Part shown: piece after piece, positions 13,466-14,076 of the stretch | How positions within the stretch are numbered: the stretch's first letter is position 1 | Layout of the letters: every line of letters begins with the position of its first letter | DNA from: DASQPA01 sp035644215 | Lineage (GTDB): Bacteria > Acidobacteriota > Thermoanaerobaculia > Multivoradales > UBA5704 | Assembly: GCA_035644215.1 (NCBI GenBank) | Contig: DASQPA010000062.1 | Coordinates: 1 to 14,076, forward strand | Direction of reading: 5' to 3' | Length of the DNA: 14,076 nt | The notes under the pieces: model-generated | What the model was told of the DNA's origin: nothing | The model's database searches: none | The model's input: the letters and a program-made list of their open reading frames with translations, nothing else | Program-made: the position numbers and the translations under genes

Positions 13466-14076
13466 TCAGGGTCCAGTCGATGCCGAATTTCGACCGCGGA
13501 TGCTTGCGGGATGCTGCGGGACGATGCTGTAGAGACGCCTAGCCGCTACCATCGACCTCTCCGGAACCACCACCGCCAAGGCGTCTCCGCAGGACGGAAA
13601 CGCCTGGGTCCCGGCGGCGTTGGAGACGCCCTGGCGTTCGTACGCCTCCGCCTCGATCGCCGTGACGGGGAGCGCTTGACCCTCCGCGGCGAACCAGCCG
13701 GCGAGCGCCGGCAGAAGGGGCAGGGGAGCCGGGGTCCGCACCAGGACGGCGGTGAGGTCGGTGGCCACCTCGGTTTCCAGACCGCCGCCAAAAGCGAAAT
13801 CACGGCGGGCCTCGACGCCCTTGGGGAAGCGCGCCTCGACCGAGAGCAGGTGCGGCTGCTCCGGCGGATAGGCGGGGAGGGCGACCCGCCGCTGCCGGAC
13901 GGGGAGGGTCGCGCCATCCAGGGTGGCGGAGACCGCGGTGGGGGAGTCGAGGGTGCGGCTCTGGAAGGAGAGGCGGACGGCGGCGATCCGGCCGCCGGCA
14001 TCCGTCTCGGGAGCCAGGTCGACCGCCGCCGGCGGCTGCGGCAGATTGATCCACTGCTCGGCGCGGGCGACCTCGG
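13466..14076 (-). CDS. Unrecognised protein, 3' part (gene enters from right edge)
   Basis: The frame is open from the window edge for about 200 codons to a TGA at 13466. Visible sequence includes AEQWINLPQPPAAVDLAPE, GRIAAVRLSFQSRTLDSPT, HLLSVEARFPKGVEARRDF, AFGGGLETEVATDLTAVLV and GWFAAEGQALPVTAIEAEA. The strand-rich pattern suggests extracytoplasmic beta domains and loosely recalls secreted VWA-related proteins common in Acidobacteriota, but I cannot assign a family. An internal GTG at 13768 is not the start, because the homogeneous coding composition continues upstream. The last 25 or so residues (YSIVPQHPASIRGRNSASTGP) look unlike the rest and lie next to array B, so the C-terminus may be truncated or replaced. 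Confidence 0.6.
   Translation of the reverse strand, partial: EVARAEQWINLPQPPAAVDLAPETDAGGRIAAVRLSFQSRTLDSPTAVSATLDGATLPVRQRRVALPAYPPEQPHLLSVEARFPKGVEARRDFAFGGGLETEVATDLTAVLVRTPAPLPLLPALAGWFAAEGQALPVTAIEAEAYERQGVSNAAGTQAFPSCGDALAVVVPERSMVAARRLYSIVPQHPASIRGRNSASTGP

Noticed and set aside
12289..13542. 417-codon plus frame spanning both repeat arrays
   Set aside because: A TTG start without ribosome-binding site; openness follows from 21-base repeats lacking stops, and an antisense frame is equally open.

Overview
This is a GC-rich bacterial chromosome segment. Codon use is strongly GC3-biased, and the gene content (UbiB-type kinase, PlsC-type acyltransferase, TonB C-terminal domain, Uma2 nuclease, HEPN/MNT pair, TIR protein, secreted TPR and propeller-like proteins) would fit a free-living Gram-negative lineage such as Acidobacteriota or Myxococcota. 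No marker gene fixes the lineage, so this is an impression. The stretches around 5.0-6.4 kb, 7.1-9.0 kb and 11.7-12.1 kb look visibly less GC-rich than the rest.

Layout. 1-359 (minus): end of an MNT/HEPN toxin-antitoxin pair, with the toxin running off the left edge. 434-919 (plus): small membrane-anchored TonB C-terminal domain protein. 800-1339 (minus): unrecognised protein. 1421-2011 (plus): Uma2-family nuclease-like protein. 2018-5010 (minus): tightly coupled pair, an ABC1/UbiB-family kinase followed by a PlsC-like acyltransferase. 5011-5709: about 700 bases without a convincing gene, the divergent control region.

5710-11626 (plus) is the most unusual part. It starts with an 87-aa secreted peptide ending in a CVQGGGGCD motif, followed by a secreted propeller-like protein. 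A strong hairpin comes next. Then come three translationally coupled genes: a membrane-tethered TIR protein with a C-terminal part outside the cytoplasm, a secreted Cys-rich protein, and an 854-aa secreted protein. This last protein joins TPR-like helices, a glycine run, the same CVQGGGGCD motif, and a second copy of the propeller-like domain. The motif and the propeller therefore occur twice, once as separate genes and once fused. The motif codons have diverged almost entirely at synonymous positions. Together these genes look like a cell-envelope system with an intracellular TIR effector or signalling arm; its function is unknown.

11627-13465 has no convincing protein gene but much structure. 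It holds two tandem minus-strand small-RNA-like units with an exact 169-base period, each closing in a Rho-independent terminator. It also holds several inverted repeats and two unrelated tandem arrays that both have a 21-base unit. 13466-14076 (minus) is the 3' part of an unrecognised gene entering from the right edge.
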